Positions 42,220 to 50,906 are shown, counted from the first letter of the stretch. The stretch is 64,000 nucleotides of DNA from JAKQIM01 sp029557965 (GCA_035341015.1 DAOQUL010000004.1:58051-122050); one strand, 5' to 3'. The notes: generated by a model from the letters alone, not told the origin. Program-made: numbers and translations.

Positions 42220-43089
42220 ATGATCCCACCTGTTGACACAACCCGCACACTGATGGCCATTCTGGCCCACCCTGACGATGAAACCTTTGGCACCGGCGGC
42301 ACCCTGGCCTTATACGCTGAGCGCGGCGTGCAGGTACACCTCATCTGCGCCACGCGCGGCGAGGCCGGAGAAATGGATGCAGACTGCCTGGATGGCTATC
42401 AATCGATCGCCGAGCGGCGGGAGGCCGAACTGCGCTGTGCAACCGATGTGTTAGGATTGGCAAGTGTGCAATTCTTGAACTACCGCGATTCGGGGATGGC
42501 TGGCTCGCCGGATAACCAGCATCCCAACGCCCTGGCAGCCCAACCGGTTGAAAACGTTGCCGCCCGGCTGGTGCCTTATATCCGACAACTCCGCCCTCAA
42601 GTGATCATTACCTTTGACCCGATCGGCGGCTATAAGCACCCCGATCATATTGCCATTCACCAGGCTGCCGTCCAGGCTTTTCACCTGGCGGCTGACCCGG
42701 CCTTTGCCGGCAGCCTGCCGCCGCACCAGGTGCAAAAGCTTTATTATTACACGGTGGGTAAGGGTTACCTGCGCTTTTTGGTCCACGTGGCGCCCCTGCT
42801 GGGAATGGACCCGCACCGCCTGGGCCGTAACAAAGATATCGATATGGCCTCGATCGTCGAAGACGGCAATTTTCCTGTCCACGCCCGCATCCGCTGTAAC
42901 CAGGTGCGGCGCAAGAAAGACACCGCCAGCGCCTGCCATGCCAGCCAGCTTGGCGGGTTAACCCCTCAGCGCTTCAGCCTGCTGGGGTTTCTGCGCAATT
43001 GGATGGCCCAGGATGAGCACTATATGCGCGCTTACCCTCCGGCCGACCCGGGCCTGCGCGAGGATGATTTGTTTGCGGGGGTTAAGTAA
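42220..43089 (+). CDS. PIG-L family deacetylase (MshB/BshB/Mca-like)
   Basis: A 289-residue zinc-dependent N-deacetylase. AHPDDE is at residues 16-21, and the third ligand lies in GGYKHPDHIAIHQA. Segment NYRDSGMAG followed by the (R)P-Q-V-I-I-T-F-D-P region resembles mycothiol and bacillithiol pathway enzymes and mycothiol S-conjugate amidase, as opposed to LmbE proteins of glycan metabolism. Four bases separate it from the MoeB gene and a cysteine operon lies upstream, which makes low-molecular-weight thiol metabolism an attractive role. Substrate remains unproven; no glycosyltransferase or ligase partner is adjacent. Confidence 0.85.
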   Translation: MIPPVDTTRTLMAILAHPDDETFGTGGTLALYAERGVQVHLICATRGEAGEMDADCLDGYQSIAERREAELRCATDVLGLASVQFLNYRDSGMAGSPDNQHPNALAAQPVENVAARLVPYIRQLRPQVIITFDPIGGYKHPDHIAIHQAAVQAFHLAADPAFAGSLPPHQVQKLYYYTVGKGYLRFLVHVAPLLGMDPHRLGRNKDIDMASIVEDGNFPVHARIRCNQVRRKKDTASACHASQLGGLTPQRFSLLGFLRNWMAQDEHYMRAYPPADPGLREDDLFAGVK

Positions 43090-43101
43090 GGAGTGGGAAG
43101 A

Positions 43102-44103
43102 TCAGGCGATAAACGGACTGGATAGTACTTTTTCTACCAAAACTTTAAATTGATCCACATCGGTGGTGGTCAACAAGCTGTGACGGAGCTCAGAAAAGAG
43201 GCTGTAAGGTCTCAGGTAGGTATCGGCGTTCTTGCGGAAGCGCAGCAGCCCCAAATGAGGGCCGAAGTAATCCAGGTTGCGCTGTAAGTGGGCGTACATG
43301 GTGCTGCGCACCTGATCCAAAGCAACCTGCCCGCGATCCAGGCGCGCAAAGAGCCAGGGGTTAGCCACTGCCGACCGGCCAATCATCACCCCGGCGCAGC
43401 CCGTGTGGGCCTTCAAGCGGTCCATATCGGCAACCGTGCGCACATCGCCGTTGCCCAAAACCGGAATCGAAACGGCCTGCACCACCTCTGCAATGGCATC
43501 CCAATCTGCTTTCCCCGTATAACCCTGAGATCTGGTACGCCCATGCACGGCGATCAAAGCCGCGCCGTTGTCTTCGAGTATGCGGGCAACTTCGAGGTAA
43601 TTGCGGCTGGCATGATCCCAGCCCAGGCGTATCTTGGCGGTCACAGGCAGGTGCAGGTGGCGGGTTAATTTCTGGAAGATTTCAGCGATCAGGTGGGGGG
43701 TACGCAGCAGCCCGGCCCCCGCCCCGCGGTTTGACACGCTGCGATCAGAGCAGCCCAGGTTGACATCGATGATATCCGGCTTGTAACCCGGTGCAATCTG
43801 GCCCGCTTCTAAATGCAAGGCTGCTTCAAGAAGGCGATCGGGGTCATTGTCGAAGATCTGGTACACCACCGGATGCTCTTGCGGCAAATACACCAGCTTA
43901 TCCTCCAGGTGAGGGTAGCCGCCCAAGATGCCTATAGCGCCAATGAACTCGCTGTAGCTCATGGCTGATCCCAGCTCGCGACAAATTGAACGGAACGGCA
44001 GATCCGAATAGCCGTCCATCGGCGATAAGACCGCAGTCCCATAGACTGGGATTGGCCCGACAAAGAAAGCCGGCAAAGCAAAAGATGATCCGTCTGGTTG
44101 CAT
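43102..44103 (-). CDS. dus: tRNA-dihydrouridine synthase
   Basis: A 333-residue flavoenzyme that reduces uridines in the D-loop of tRNA. LSPMDGYSDLPFRSICRELG is the conserved FMN-binding start. DVNLGCSDRSVSNRGAGAGLL carries the catalytic Cys in the N-x-G-C motif, VTAKIRLGWD the Lys, AVHGRTRSQGYTGKADW the His/Arg phosphate site, and VLGNGDV the later FMN contact. I chose ATG 44103, preceded by AGGGAGGATTTTTGAA; the open frame extends 50 codons upstream without a ribosome site. The dus promoter is the extended -10 at 44161. Confidence 0.92.
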   Translation of the reverse strand: MQPDGSSFALPAFFVGPIPVYGTAVLSPMDGYSDLPFRSICRELGSAMSYSEFIGAIGILGGYPHLEDKLVYLPQEHPVVYQIFDNDPDRLLEAALHLEAGQIAPGYKPDIIDVNLGCSDRSVSNRGAGAGLLRTPHLIAEIFQKLTRHLHLPVTAKIRLGWDHASRNYLEVARILEDNGAALIAVHGRTRSQGYTGKADWDAIAEVVQAVSIPVLGNGDVRTVADMDRLKAHTGCAGVMIGRSAVANPWLFARLDRGQVALDQVRSTMYAHLQRNLDYFGPHLGLLRFRKNADTYLRPYSLFSELRHSLLTTTDVDQFKVLVEKVLSSPFIA

Positions 44104-44160
44104 TTCAAAAATCCTCCCTGGCAAACCACCTTGCGGCTGTGCCAGGCATAAGCAGGCCGG

Positions 44161-44169
44161 ATTATAGCA
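44161..44169 (-). promoter_or_regulatory. Extended -10 promoter of dus
   Basis: The minus strand reads TGCTATAAT: a perfect TATAAT with the extended -10 TG. A start near 44154 would give a leader of about 50 bases. Confidence 0.6.
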
Positions 44170-44203
44170 GAGGTCTGGCGATATACAAAGGCAGTTCGCA
44201 CTC

Positions 44204-44232
44204 TTGACGGGCACCTGGGCGCGTGTTAGAAT
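44204..44232 (+). promoter_or_regulatory. Promoter of the FadR-like regulator gene
   Basis: A -35 TTGACG (44204-44209), 17-base spacer, -10 TAGAAT (44227-44232). The start of transcription would fall at about 44239, the first base of the operator below. Confidence 0.75.
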
Positions 44233-44238
44233 CCGCTC

Positions 44239-44262
44239 AACTGGTATGACCACTTACCAGTT
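44239..44262 (+). promoter_or_regulatory. FadR/GntR-type operator at the transcription start
   Basis: AACTGGTATGACCACTT (44239-44255) contains TGGTATGACCA, matching the FadR box core TGGTNNGACCA exactly. An overlapping palindrome AACTGGTA/TACCAGTT spans 44239-44262. Lying on the start site of the regulator's own promoter, it would repress by blocking transcription. Confidence 0.7.
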
Positions 44263-44288
44263 AGTTGATTTCTCAGGATGGTCATTTG

Positions 44289-44972
44289 ATGAACCACTGG
44301 TCCCCGCCCCAACGCCCCGCCGCATACGCCGAGCAAACCCTGCTCACAGCAATCTTAGATGGCAGTTATCCACCCGGCACCACCCTGCCTGCCGAACGCG
44401 AGCTGTCGGTACAGTTGGGGGTCACTCGCCCCACGCTGCGCGAAACCCTGCAACGCCTGGAACGCGACGGCTGGTTGACCATCCAACAGGGCAAGCCCAC
44501 CCGGGTGAATGATTTCTGGCGCCACGGCGGGCTGAACGTGCTCAGCGCGCTGGTTCGAAACGGCCATGTGCCGGCTGATTTCATCCCCAATCTCTTAGAA
44601 GTGCGCCTGTCAATGGCCCCAGCTTACACCCGCCTGGCAGTGATCAATCAACCATCCATGGTCTTAGAATGCCTGGAGAAAGCCCCCGCATTGGCAGATG
44701 AGCCAGCTGCTTACGCCAGCTTCGACTGGTGCCTGCACCACACCCTGACTGTTGCCAGCTCAAACCCAATCTATACGCTCATCTTGAACGGCTTTTCTGG
44801 CTTCTACCAACAAATCGCCACCACCTATTTTGCCCGCCGCCAACACCGCCAGGCTTCACAAACGTTTTACAGCGCTTTGCAGTCGGCCACGCAGCAGAAT
44901 GATCCAGCCAGCGTCGAACAGATCGCGCGCCTGGCAATGCAAGAAAGCATCCGCCTCTGGCAAGAGGCTTAA
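44289..44972 (+). CDS. GntR-family transcriptional regulator, FadR-like
   Basis: About 227 residues. The N-terminal winged helix (about 1-75) has YAEQTLLTAILDGSYPPGTTLPAERELS, then VTRPTLRETLQRLERDGW, the GntR recognition helix. The C-terminal domain is all-helical and resembles FadR_C rather than FCD: LLEVRLSMAPAYTRLAV, FDWCLHHTLTVASSNPIY. E. coli FadR senses acyl-CoA. An operator fitting this class overlaps its own promoter. Downstream genes encode an alkyl-DHAP synthase-like oxidase, GlpD and an FGGY kinase, suggesting control of lipid-derived glycerol metabolism. The start ATG at 44289 is preferred because the conserved helix follows it. Confidence 0.85.
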   Translation: MNHWSPPQRPAAYAEQTLLTAILDGSYPPGTTLPAERELSVQLGVTRPTLRETLQRLERDGWLTIQQGKPTRVNDFWRHGGLNVLSALVRNGHVPADFIPNLLEVRLSMAPAYTRLAVINQPSMVLECLEKAPALADEPAAYASFDWCLHHTLTVASSNPIYTLILNGFSGFYQQIATTYFARRQHRQASQTFYSALQSATQQNDPASVEQIARLAMQESIRLWQEA

Positions 44973-45031
44973 GGCTAGCTCGTAAAAATTCAGCATAGAC
45001 ACAAATATTTGACATTTCCTGGAGGTTCATT

Positions 45032-46621
45032 ATGCGCCGTTGGAATGGATGGGGAGATGACAGCATCATCTATCCCCTGCCCGAATCAGCCGCTCGTTTT
45101 CTCACCGCCCTGGTAGGCCCTGGCACCCCGACCCCCGAGCCAGATTTTAAGGAAGTGCTAGAGCATGTGCCGCCTACCCGCTTGCCCGCCCATCCCCTGT
45201 TGGATACAACCCCCCTGGTGCGCATCCAACATGCGCGCGGCCAAAGCCTGCCAGATTGGCTGGCCCTGCGCAGCGGGCTGGTTGACACCTTCCCAGATGG
45301 GGTGGCATATCCGGGCAGCAGCGAAGATGTGCGCCAACTGCTGCAATATGCCAGTCAGGTAGGTGCAGCGGTCATCCCTTACGGCGGCGGCACAAGCGTG
45401 GTCGGTCACATCACACCGCTGGCGGGCACCCCAACCTTAACAGTTGATATGAGCCGCATGAACCGCTTGCTGCACCTGGACCGCGCCAGCCTGTTAGCCA
45501 CCTTCGGGGCGGGCGTCAGCGGGCCAGACCTAGAGGCCCAACTGCGTGCCCACGGCCTTACGCTGGGGCATTACCCGCAGTCCTTCGAATATGCCACCCT
45601 CGGCGGCTGGATTGCAGCCCGCTCCAGCGGGCAGCAATCCCTGCGCTATGGACGGATCGAGAAGCTGTTTGCCGGAGGGCAGATGGAAACCCCACTTGGC
45701 ACACTGACGATGCCGCCCTTCCCTGCCTCGGCTGCGGGCCCAGACCTGCGCGAGATGGTGCTTGGCTCTGAGGGCCGCCTGGGCATTATCACCGAAGCCA
45801 GCGTAAGGGTCAGCCCCCTGCCCCAGCGGGAAGACTTCCACGCTATCTTCTTCCCCGATTTCGACCACGGCATGGCAGCCGCCCGCCAGGTCCTGGCAGC
45901 CAACTTGCCGCTCTCGATGCTGCGCCTGAGCACCGCCAATGAAACAACCACCACCCTGGCCCTGGCAGGGCACGAAAACCTGATCGGTGCGCTTGAAAAG
46001 CTGCTCAACATGCGCGGCCTGGGAAGCGAAAAGAGCATGCTGATGATCGGCTTTACCGGCCAAAACACCATCGTCCGCGCAGCCCGCGACGAAGCCATTG
46101 ACATCTGCAACAGTCACGGGGGCATCCACGTTGGGCGCACCTTCGGAAAACAGTGGCAAAAGAACCGCTTCCGCACCCCTTACCTGCGCAACACGCTGTG
46201 GGAACAGGGCTACGCCATCGACACTTTGGAGACCGCCACCACCTGGAGCGCTGTTCCCAGCACCATACAGGCTATCGAAACCGGCCTGAGCAGTGCATTG
46301 GAGAGCAGCGGCGAAAAGGTTCACATCTTCACCCACCTCTCACACCTTTACCCCCAGGGCTCCAGCATCTACACCACCTACCTCTTCCGCCTGGCAGCCG
46401 AGCCGCAAGAGACCTTGCGCCGCTGGCAAGCCATGAAGCATGCCGCCAGCCAGGCCATCGTGGCCCAGGGGGGCACCATCAGCCACCAGCATGGGGTTGG
46501 GCTGGATCACCGCGCCTATTTGCCAGCCGAAAAAGGCGAGCTGGGCATGGCGGCGCTCCACAGCCTGTGCAAGCAGTTCGACCCGCATGAGCTTATGAAC
46601 CCTGGCAAGTTAATCGGATAA
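45032..46621 (+). CDS. FAD-binding oxidoreductase, alkyldihydroxyacetonephosphate synthase-like
   Basis: A 529-residue VAO/PCMH-type flavoprotein. MRRWNGWGDDS at the N-terminus is a hallmark of alkyl-DHAP synthase relatives. The FAD domain has YPGSSEDVRQLLQYA and VIPYGGGTSVVGHITP; the end has SHQHGVGLDHRAYLPAEKG, corresponding to the His-rich active-site loop (HHH in the peroxisomal enzyme, here H-x-H), and FDPHELMNPGKL. AGPS swaps the acyl group of acyl-DHAP for an alkyl chain, forming the ether bond. Whether this protein does that or oxidises a glycerol ether or hydroxyacid is open. GGAGGTTCATT precedes ATG 45032, 59 bases after the regulator gene. Confidence 0.82.
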   Translation: MRRWNGWGDDSIIYPLPESAARFLTALVGPGTPTPEPDFKEVLEHVPPTRLPAHPLLDTTPLVRIQHARGQSLPDWLALRSGLVDTFPDGVAYPGSSEDVRQLLQYASQVGAAVIPYGGGTSVVGHITPLAGTPTLTVDMSRMNRLLHLDRASLLATFGAGVSGPDLEAQLRAHGLTLGHYPQSFEYATLGGWIAARSSGQQSLRYGRIEKLFAGGQMETPLGTLTMPPFPASAAGPDLREMVLGSEGRLGIITEASVRVSPLPQREDFHAIFFPDFDHGMAAARQVLAANLPLSMLRLSTANETTTTLALAGHENLIGALEKLLNMRGLGSEKSMLMIGFTGQNTIVRAARDEAIDICNSHGGIHVGRTFGKQWQKNRFRTPYLRNTLWEQGYAIDTLETATTWSAVPSTIQAIETGLSSALESSGEKVHIFTHLSHLYPQGSSIYTTYLFRLAAEPQETLRRWQAMKHAASQAIVAQGGTISHQHGVGLDHRAYLPAEKGELGMAALHSLCKQFDPHELMNPGKLIG

Positions 46622-46626
46622 TCATT

Positions 46627-48390
46627 ATGTGGAATACTACCTGGCGCGATACAGTTTGGTCTGAAATTACCCATCCCTGGGATCTGCTCATCATTGGCGG
46701 CGGCATCACGGGCGCAGGCATCTTGCGCGAGGCCACCCGCCTGGGGCTGCGGGCCCTGCTGGTAGAACAGCACGACTTTGCCTGGGGCACGTCCAGCCGT
46801 TCGTCTAAGCTGGTGCACGGCGGCCTACGTTATTTGAAAGAAGGTCGTGTATTGCTGACACGCGCTTCCGTCCAGGAACGCCAACAGCTTTTGCACGAGG
46901 GCCCCGGGCTGATCGATCCCTTAGGCTTTTTGCTCACCGTTTACGAGGGTGATTTTCCCGGTCGCTGGACCTTTGAGCTAGGCCTGACCGTGTACGATCT
47001 ATTGGCCCTGCGCTGGGACCATGCCTATTACAGCCCCCAAGACTTCCAACTGCTGGCGCCCCATATTGCGCGCCAAAATCTGCAAGGCGGCTTCCGCTAC
47101 GGAGATGCCCAAACAGACGATGCTCGCCTGGTGCTGCGCGTGCTGCGTGAGGCATCTGCCGCGGGCGGCACAGCCCTGAACTACACCCAGGCTGAAGAGT
47201 TGCTAATGGACAACGAAGGCCAGGTAGTTGGCGCCCGCCTGCACGACCTGGTTAGCGAGCGCGCGGCTGAAGTGAGGGCCAGGGTGGTCATCAGCGCCAC
47301 CGGCGCCTGGGCCGACCAACTGCGCGGCCAGCTAGGGGCCTCTCCCCGCATCCGCCCGCTGCGCGGCAGCCACCTGATCTTCCCTTCCTGGCGGCTTCCA
47401 GTGGCCCAGGCCGTCAGCTTTTTGCACCCCGTCGACCGCCGCCCCGTCTTCATCTTCCCATGGGAAGATGTGACCCTGGTCGGCACCACCGATGTCGATC
47501 ACCGCAGCGAGCTGGGCGATGACCCCAGCATCAGCCCTGAGGAAGTGGCTTACCTGATGGCGGCGGTCGAATCGCAGTTCCCTTCGCTGGGCATTACGCT
47601 GGAGGACGTGACCTCTACCTATTCGGGCGTACGCCCCGTCATTGGAAGCGGTAAAGCCGACCCTTCACAAGAGTCGCGCGACCATGTCGTTTGGGAAGAG
47701 AACGGCCTGCTGACCATTACCGGGGGCAAGCTAACCACCTTCCGCCTGATCGCCCTGGATGCAATCAAGGCCGTCCGCCACCGCCTGCCCGAACTGCCCG
47801 AGATCGATCGCAGCCTGCCGGTGCTGAACCAGGTCAACCTGGACCTGCCCGGCGCCGATAAATTAGGAGAAAAGGTACGCCGCCGTTTGCTGGGCCGTTA
47901 TGGGGCCGAGGCCCCGGCCCTGGCAGCCGCCGCCGAGCCCAGCGAGCTGGAGGCTATCCCGGGTACCAACGTGCTGTGGGCCGAACTGCGTTGGGCGGCT
48001 CGTTCAGAAGGCGTGATGCACCTTGAAGATCTACTGCTGCGCCGAACCCGCCTGGGGCTGCTCTTGCCGCGCGGCGCCGCCGGCCTGCTGACAGAGATGC
48101 AGGCTATTTGCCAACCAGAATTAGGCTGGTCAGACGCCCGCTGGGAGCAAGAGACCCAGCAGTACCTGGCATTATGGCAGCGCTCGTACAGCCTGCCCAG
48201 CGCTGAGAGCATTCCAGACTGGAAAGCCTCGTTGGTTGAGGCCCGCCAGCGCCGCCTGGCACTGCGCCTCTCCAGCCGCCGGAAGGCCATGCAGCGCTCA
48301 GTGCAGATCGGCATCCTGGCAGGCCTGGCAGGGCTGCTTGGATTTTTGATCTGGAAAAGATACAATCCGAAAGACGATTTGGACGTATAA
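46627..48390 (+). CDS. glpD: Glycerol-3-phosphate dehydrogenase/oxidase with C-terminal membrane helix
   Basis: A 587-residue FAD enzyme oxidising glycerol-3-phosphate to DHAP. The FAD motif is LLIIGGGITGAGILREA; TSSRSSKLVHGGLRYLKEG is the GlpD signature. FPWEDVTLVGTTDVDH, GVRPVIGSG and ITGGKLTTFRLIA are conserved core segments. The C-terminal DAO domain ends near residue 540. An extra tail (about 555-578, QIGILAGLAGLLGFLIW) is a clear hydrophobic helix followed by KRYNPKDD; most GlpDs are only peripheral, so this one looks anchored. It starts five bases after the oxidoreductase stop and ends seven bases before the kinase. Confidence 0.9.
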   Translation: MWNTTWRDTVWSEITHPWDLLIIGGGITGAGILREATRLGLRALLVEQHDFAWGTSSRSSKLVHGGLRYLKEGRVLLTRASVQERQQLLHEGPGLIDPLGFLLTVYEGDFPGRWTFELGLTVYDLLALRWDHAYYSPQDFQLLAPHIARQNLQGGFRYGDAQTDDARLVLRVLREASAAGGTALNYTQAEELLMDNEGQVVGARLHDLVSERAAEVRARVVISATGAWADQLRGQLGASPRIRPLRGSHLIFPSWRLPVAQAVSFLHPVDRRPVFIFPWEDVTLVGTTDVDHRSELGDDPSISPEEVAYLMAAVESQFPSLGITLEDVTSTYSGVRPVIGSGKADPSQESRDHVVWEENGLLTITGGKLTTFRLIALDAIKAVRHRLPELPEIDRSLPVLNQVNLDLPGADKLGEKVRRRLLGRYGAEAPALAAAAEPSELEAIPGTNVLWAELRWAARSEGVMHLEDLLLRRTRLGLLLPRGAAGLLTEMQAICQPELGWSDARWEQETQQYLALWQRSYSLPSAESIPDWKASLVEARQRRLALRLSSRRKAMQRSVQIGILAGLAGLLGFLIWKRYNPKDDLDV

Positions 48391-48397
48391 TTTCCCC

Positions 48398-49963
48398 ATG
48401 ATAAAAGACCTGCTTCTCGCCATTGATAACGGCACCCAATCGGTGCGCGCGCTCGTCTTCGACCTGGCTGGCAACCTGCTGGCCAAATCTCGTATTCCCC
48501 TGCAACCTTACGTCTCGTCTCAGCCGGGGTATGCCGAGCAGGATCCTGATTATTATTGGAAAAACCTGTGCCTGGCTTGCCAGGGGCTGTGGGCTCAAGG
48601 CATCATTGACAAAGAAGCGATCGCGGGCGTGGCCCTGACCACCCAGCGCTCGACCCTGATCAACTTAGACGCCCAGGGGCAGCCGCTGCGGCCCGCCATC
48701 ACCTGGATGGACCAACGCCGCGCCTTGGGTGAGCCACCCGTGGGAGGCATTTGGGGCCTGCTATTTTCAGTGGCAGGCATGCGCGGCACCGTGGCTTACC
48801 TGCAAGCCGAGGCGGAGGCCAATTGGATCCGCACCCAACAGCCCGAGATCTGGCGCGCCACCCACAAATACCTGTACCTATCGGGATACCTGACTTACCG
48901 CCTGACCGAGCGCTTTGCCGATTCGGTGGGCTGCCAGGTTGGCTACATGCCGTTTGATTACAAGAATTTGCGCTGGGCAAATAAGAGCGACTGGAAGTGG
49001 CAGGCCGTGCCCATGGACCCATCTGTGCTGGCCGACCTGGAACACCCGGCCCACCCCCTGGGTGAGATCAGCGCGGCGGCCTCTGCCGCCACGGGCATCC
49101 CCCAGGGGCTGCCGCTCATCGCCGCTGCGGCAGATAAGGCCTGTGAGGTGATCGGCTCAGGCTGCCTGGAGCCCAACATCGGCTGCCTGGGATACGGCAC
49201 CTCCGCCACCTTCTGCACCACCCAGCGCCGTTATATTGAACCGATCCCCCTCATTCCTCCCTATCCATCGGCGGTATCCAATGCCTACTGCATGGAATAC
49301 CAGGTTTACCGTGGTTTCTGGATGGTCAGTTGGTTCAAGCAAGAGTTTGGCCAGCACGAGATGCAAACGGCAGAAGCGCGCGGCGTGCCCCCCGAAGTCA
49401 TCTTCGACGAAATGGTGGGCCAGGTTCCTGCCGGCTCGATGGGTTTAATGCTGCAGCCCTACTGGTCACCCGGGTTAAAAATACCCGGCCCAGAAGCCAA
49501 GGGCGCCATCATCGGCTTTGGTGATGTGCATACCCGGGGCCACATGTACCGCGCCATCTTAGAAGGGTTGGCCTATGACCTGCGCGATGGGATGCACCGC
49601 TTTGAGAAACGCAGCCATACGCCCATCACCGAGGTGCGCGTTTCGGGCGGCGGCTCGCAGAGCAACGTGGCAATGCAGATCACAGCCGATGTGTTCGGCC
49701 TACCTGCTGGCAGGCCGCATATTTACGAAACTTCGGGCTTGGGTGCAGCAATCGATGCCGCGGTTGGCTTGGGACTGCATAGCAGCTTCGAGCAGGCTGT
49801 TGGTGCGATGACCCGCATCAGCCAGGTGTATGAACCTGATCCGCGCCAGCACGCCATCTATGACGAGCTGTATCACACGGTGTACGCCCAAATGTACCGG
49901 CGTTTGCGCCCTTTGTATAAGAAGATCCAGCGGATAACGGGCTACCCAAGCCAGGTTGATTGA
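48398..49963 (+). CDS. FGGY-family carbohydrate kinase
   Basis: A 521-residue kinase of the glycerol kinase/xylulokinase superfamily. LLLAIDNGTQSVRALVFD binds phosphate at the N-terminus; ITWMDQRRA carries the catalytic Asp region; the C-terminal half has GYGTSATFCTTQ and VRVSGGGSQSNVAMQITADVFG, the nucleotide-binding FGGY_C motif, and GLGAAIDAAVGLG. It does not carry the glycerol kinase-specific sequence, so the polyol is not certain. The operon with GlpD and an AGPS-like enzyme suggests glycerol, an alkylglycerol or dihydroxyacetone. A strong bidirectional terminator follows. Confidence 0.87.
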   Translation: MIKDLLLAIDNGTQSVRALVFDLAGNLLAKSRIPLQPYVSSQPGYAEQDPDYYWKNLCLACQGLWAQGIIDKEAIAGVALTTQRSTLINLDAQGQPLRPAITWMDQRRALGEPPVGGIWGLLFSVAGMRGTVAYLQAEAEANWIRTQQPEIWRATHKYLYLSGYLTYRLTERFADSVGCQVGYMPFDYKNLRWANKSDWKWQAVPMDPSVLADLEHPAHPLGEISAAASAATGIPQGLPLIAAAADKACEVIGSGCLEPNIGCLGYGTSATFCTTQRRYIEPIPLIPPYPSAVSNAYCMEYQVYRGFWMVSWFKQEFGQHEMQTAEARGVPPEVIFDEMVGQVPAGSMGLMLQPYWSPGLKIPGPEAKGAIIGFGDVHTRGHMYRAILEGLAYDLRDGMHRFEKRSHTPITEVRVSGGGSQSNVAMQITADVFGLPAGRPHIYETSGLGAAIDAAVGLGLHSSFEQAVGAMTRISQVYEPDPRQHAIYDELYHTVYAQMYRRLRPLYKKIQRITGYPSQVD

Positions 49964-50002
49964 CCTGGGCGAAACAGACGGTCAAGCACAACACAGACAA
50001 CA

Positions 50003-50048
50003 AAACATGATGCACTCCTGAAAGACGAACCAGGGGTGCATCATGTTT
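50003..50048. terminator. Bidirectional terminator
   Basis: AAACATGATGCAC (50003-50015) pairs with GTGCATCATGTTT (50036-50048), extended by CCTG/CAGG inside. It separates the convergent kinase and S1-protein genes. Confidence 0.88.
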
Positions 50049-50066
50049 GTTTGATTAGATCGGGTC

Positions 50067-50858
50067 TTACTTGGTTGCCACGCGGTTCTTGAGCGTGCGA
50101 GAGAAGATCCCTTCAAGATCATCACTGCGTTCGTTCTTGCGCTTTTTCTTGGCAGCGAAGTCGCCCATATTCCCAACACCTTTGCGCTCCATAGCCTGGC
50201 GCAGTGCAATTTCCATTGCGGTGGGAATAGGCTCTTCCTTCTCTTCCGGTTCAGCCTCAACAGCCTTTTCGCGCTCGCGCTCTTTTTCCTTGGCCTTGCC
50301 GGTCAGTACAGTCTTGACCATATCTTCCGGCTTTTCTTGCAGGGCCTTCATGCTGAGCTTGATCTGTTTCTTCTGGCGGTTCACTTCGAGGATTTTGACC
50401 TCAACCGTATCGCCTTCTTTAACCACGTCGCCAACGGTCTTGATATAGTCGTGAGTCAACTCGCTGATGTGGACCAGGCCGGGGCGCTCTGCGCCAATAT
50501 CCACAAAGGCGCCGAACTTCTCCAGGCGGGTCACCTTGCCCGAGACAACCATTTCAGGCTTCATCTCGCCCCATTCCATGTCGAGGGGCTTGATCATGGT
50601 CAAATCGATGCGGTTCTTCTTGGGATATACGCGCCGCACCCACACATCGACCATCTGATCGACCTGAATGACATCTTCCACGCGCTTAACCGGCTCCTTT
50701 TGGATCTGCGAAATATGCACGACCCCAGGAACGCCGCTGCCAATATCAACGATCGCCCCAGCCAGCGTGATTTTAATCACCTTGCCCGTAAAGTGCTGTT
50801 TCTGTTTAATATCGCTAACCAAATCGCTCTGTGAAACCTCGGCAGGGTTGGTTTCCAT
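50067..50858 (-). CDS. S1 RNA-binding domain protein
   Basis: A 263-residue protein with two S1 domains, about residues 21-88 (FTGKVIKITLAGAIVDIGSGVPGVVHISQI) and 108-175 (VSGKVTRLEKFGAFVDIGAERPGLVHISEL). They are followed by a charged Lys/Glu tail and a short C-terminal segment (GVGNMGDFAAKKKRKNE). It resembles a short ribosomal-protein-S1 homologue, such as those of low-GC Gram-positives, and probably binds mRNA or ribosomes. The linker between the domains ends MEWGEMKPEM, without enzyme motifs. An extended -10 (TGGTATAAT, 50898-50906) gives a leader of about 35 bases. Confidence 0.88.
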   Translation of the reverse strand: METNPAEVSQSDLVSDIKQKQHFTGKVIKITLAGAIVDIGSGVPGVVHISQIQKEPVKRVEDVIQVDQMVDVWVRRVYPKKNRIDLTMIKPLDMEWGEMKPEMVVSGKVTRLEKFGAFVDIGAERPGLVHISELTHDYIKTVGDVVKEGDTVEVKILEVNRQKKQIKLSMKALQEKPEDMVKTVLTGKAKEKEREREKAVEAEPEEKEEPIPTAMEIALRQAMERKGVGNMGDFAAKKKRKNERSDDLEGIFSRTLKNRVATK

Positions 50859-50897
50859 AGCTCACTCTCCATTTATCCAGTGTATACGCAAAAGTGG

Positions 50898-50906
50898 ATT
50901 ATACCA
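50898..50906 (-). promoter_or_regulatory. Extended -10 promoter of the S1-domain gene
   Basis: The minus strand reads TGGTATAAT. The leader to ATG 50858 carries AATGGAGAGTGAGCT. Confidence 0.65.
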
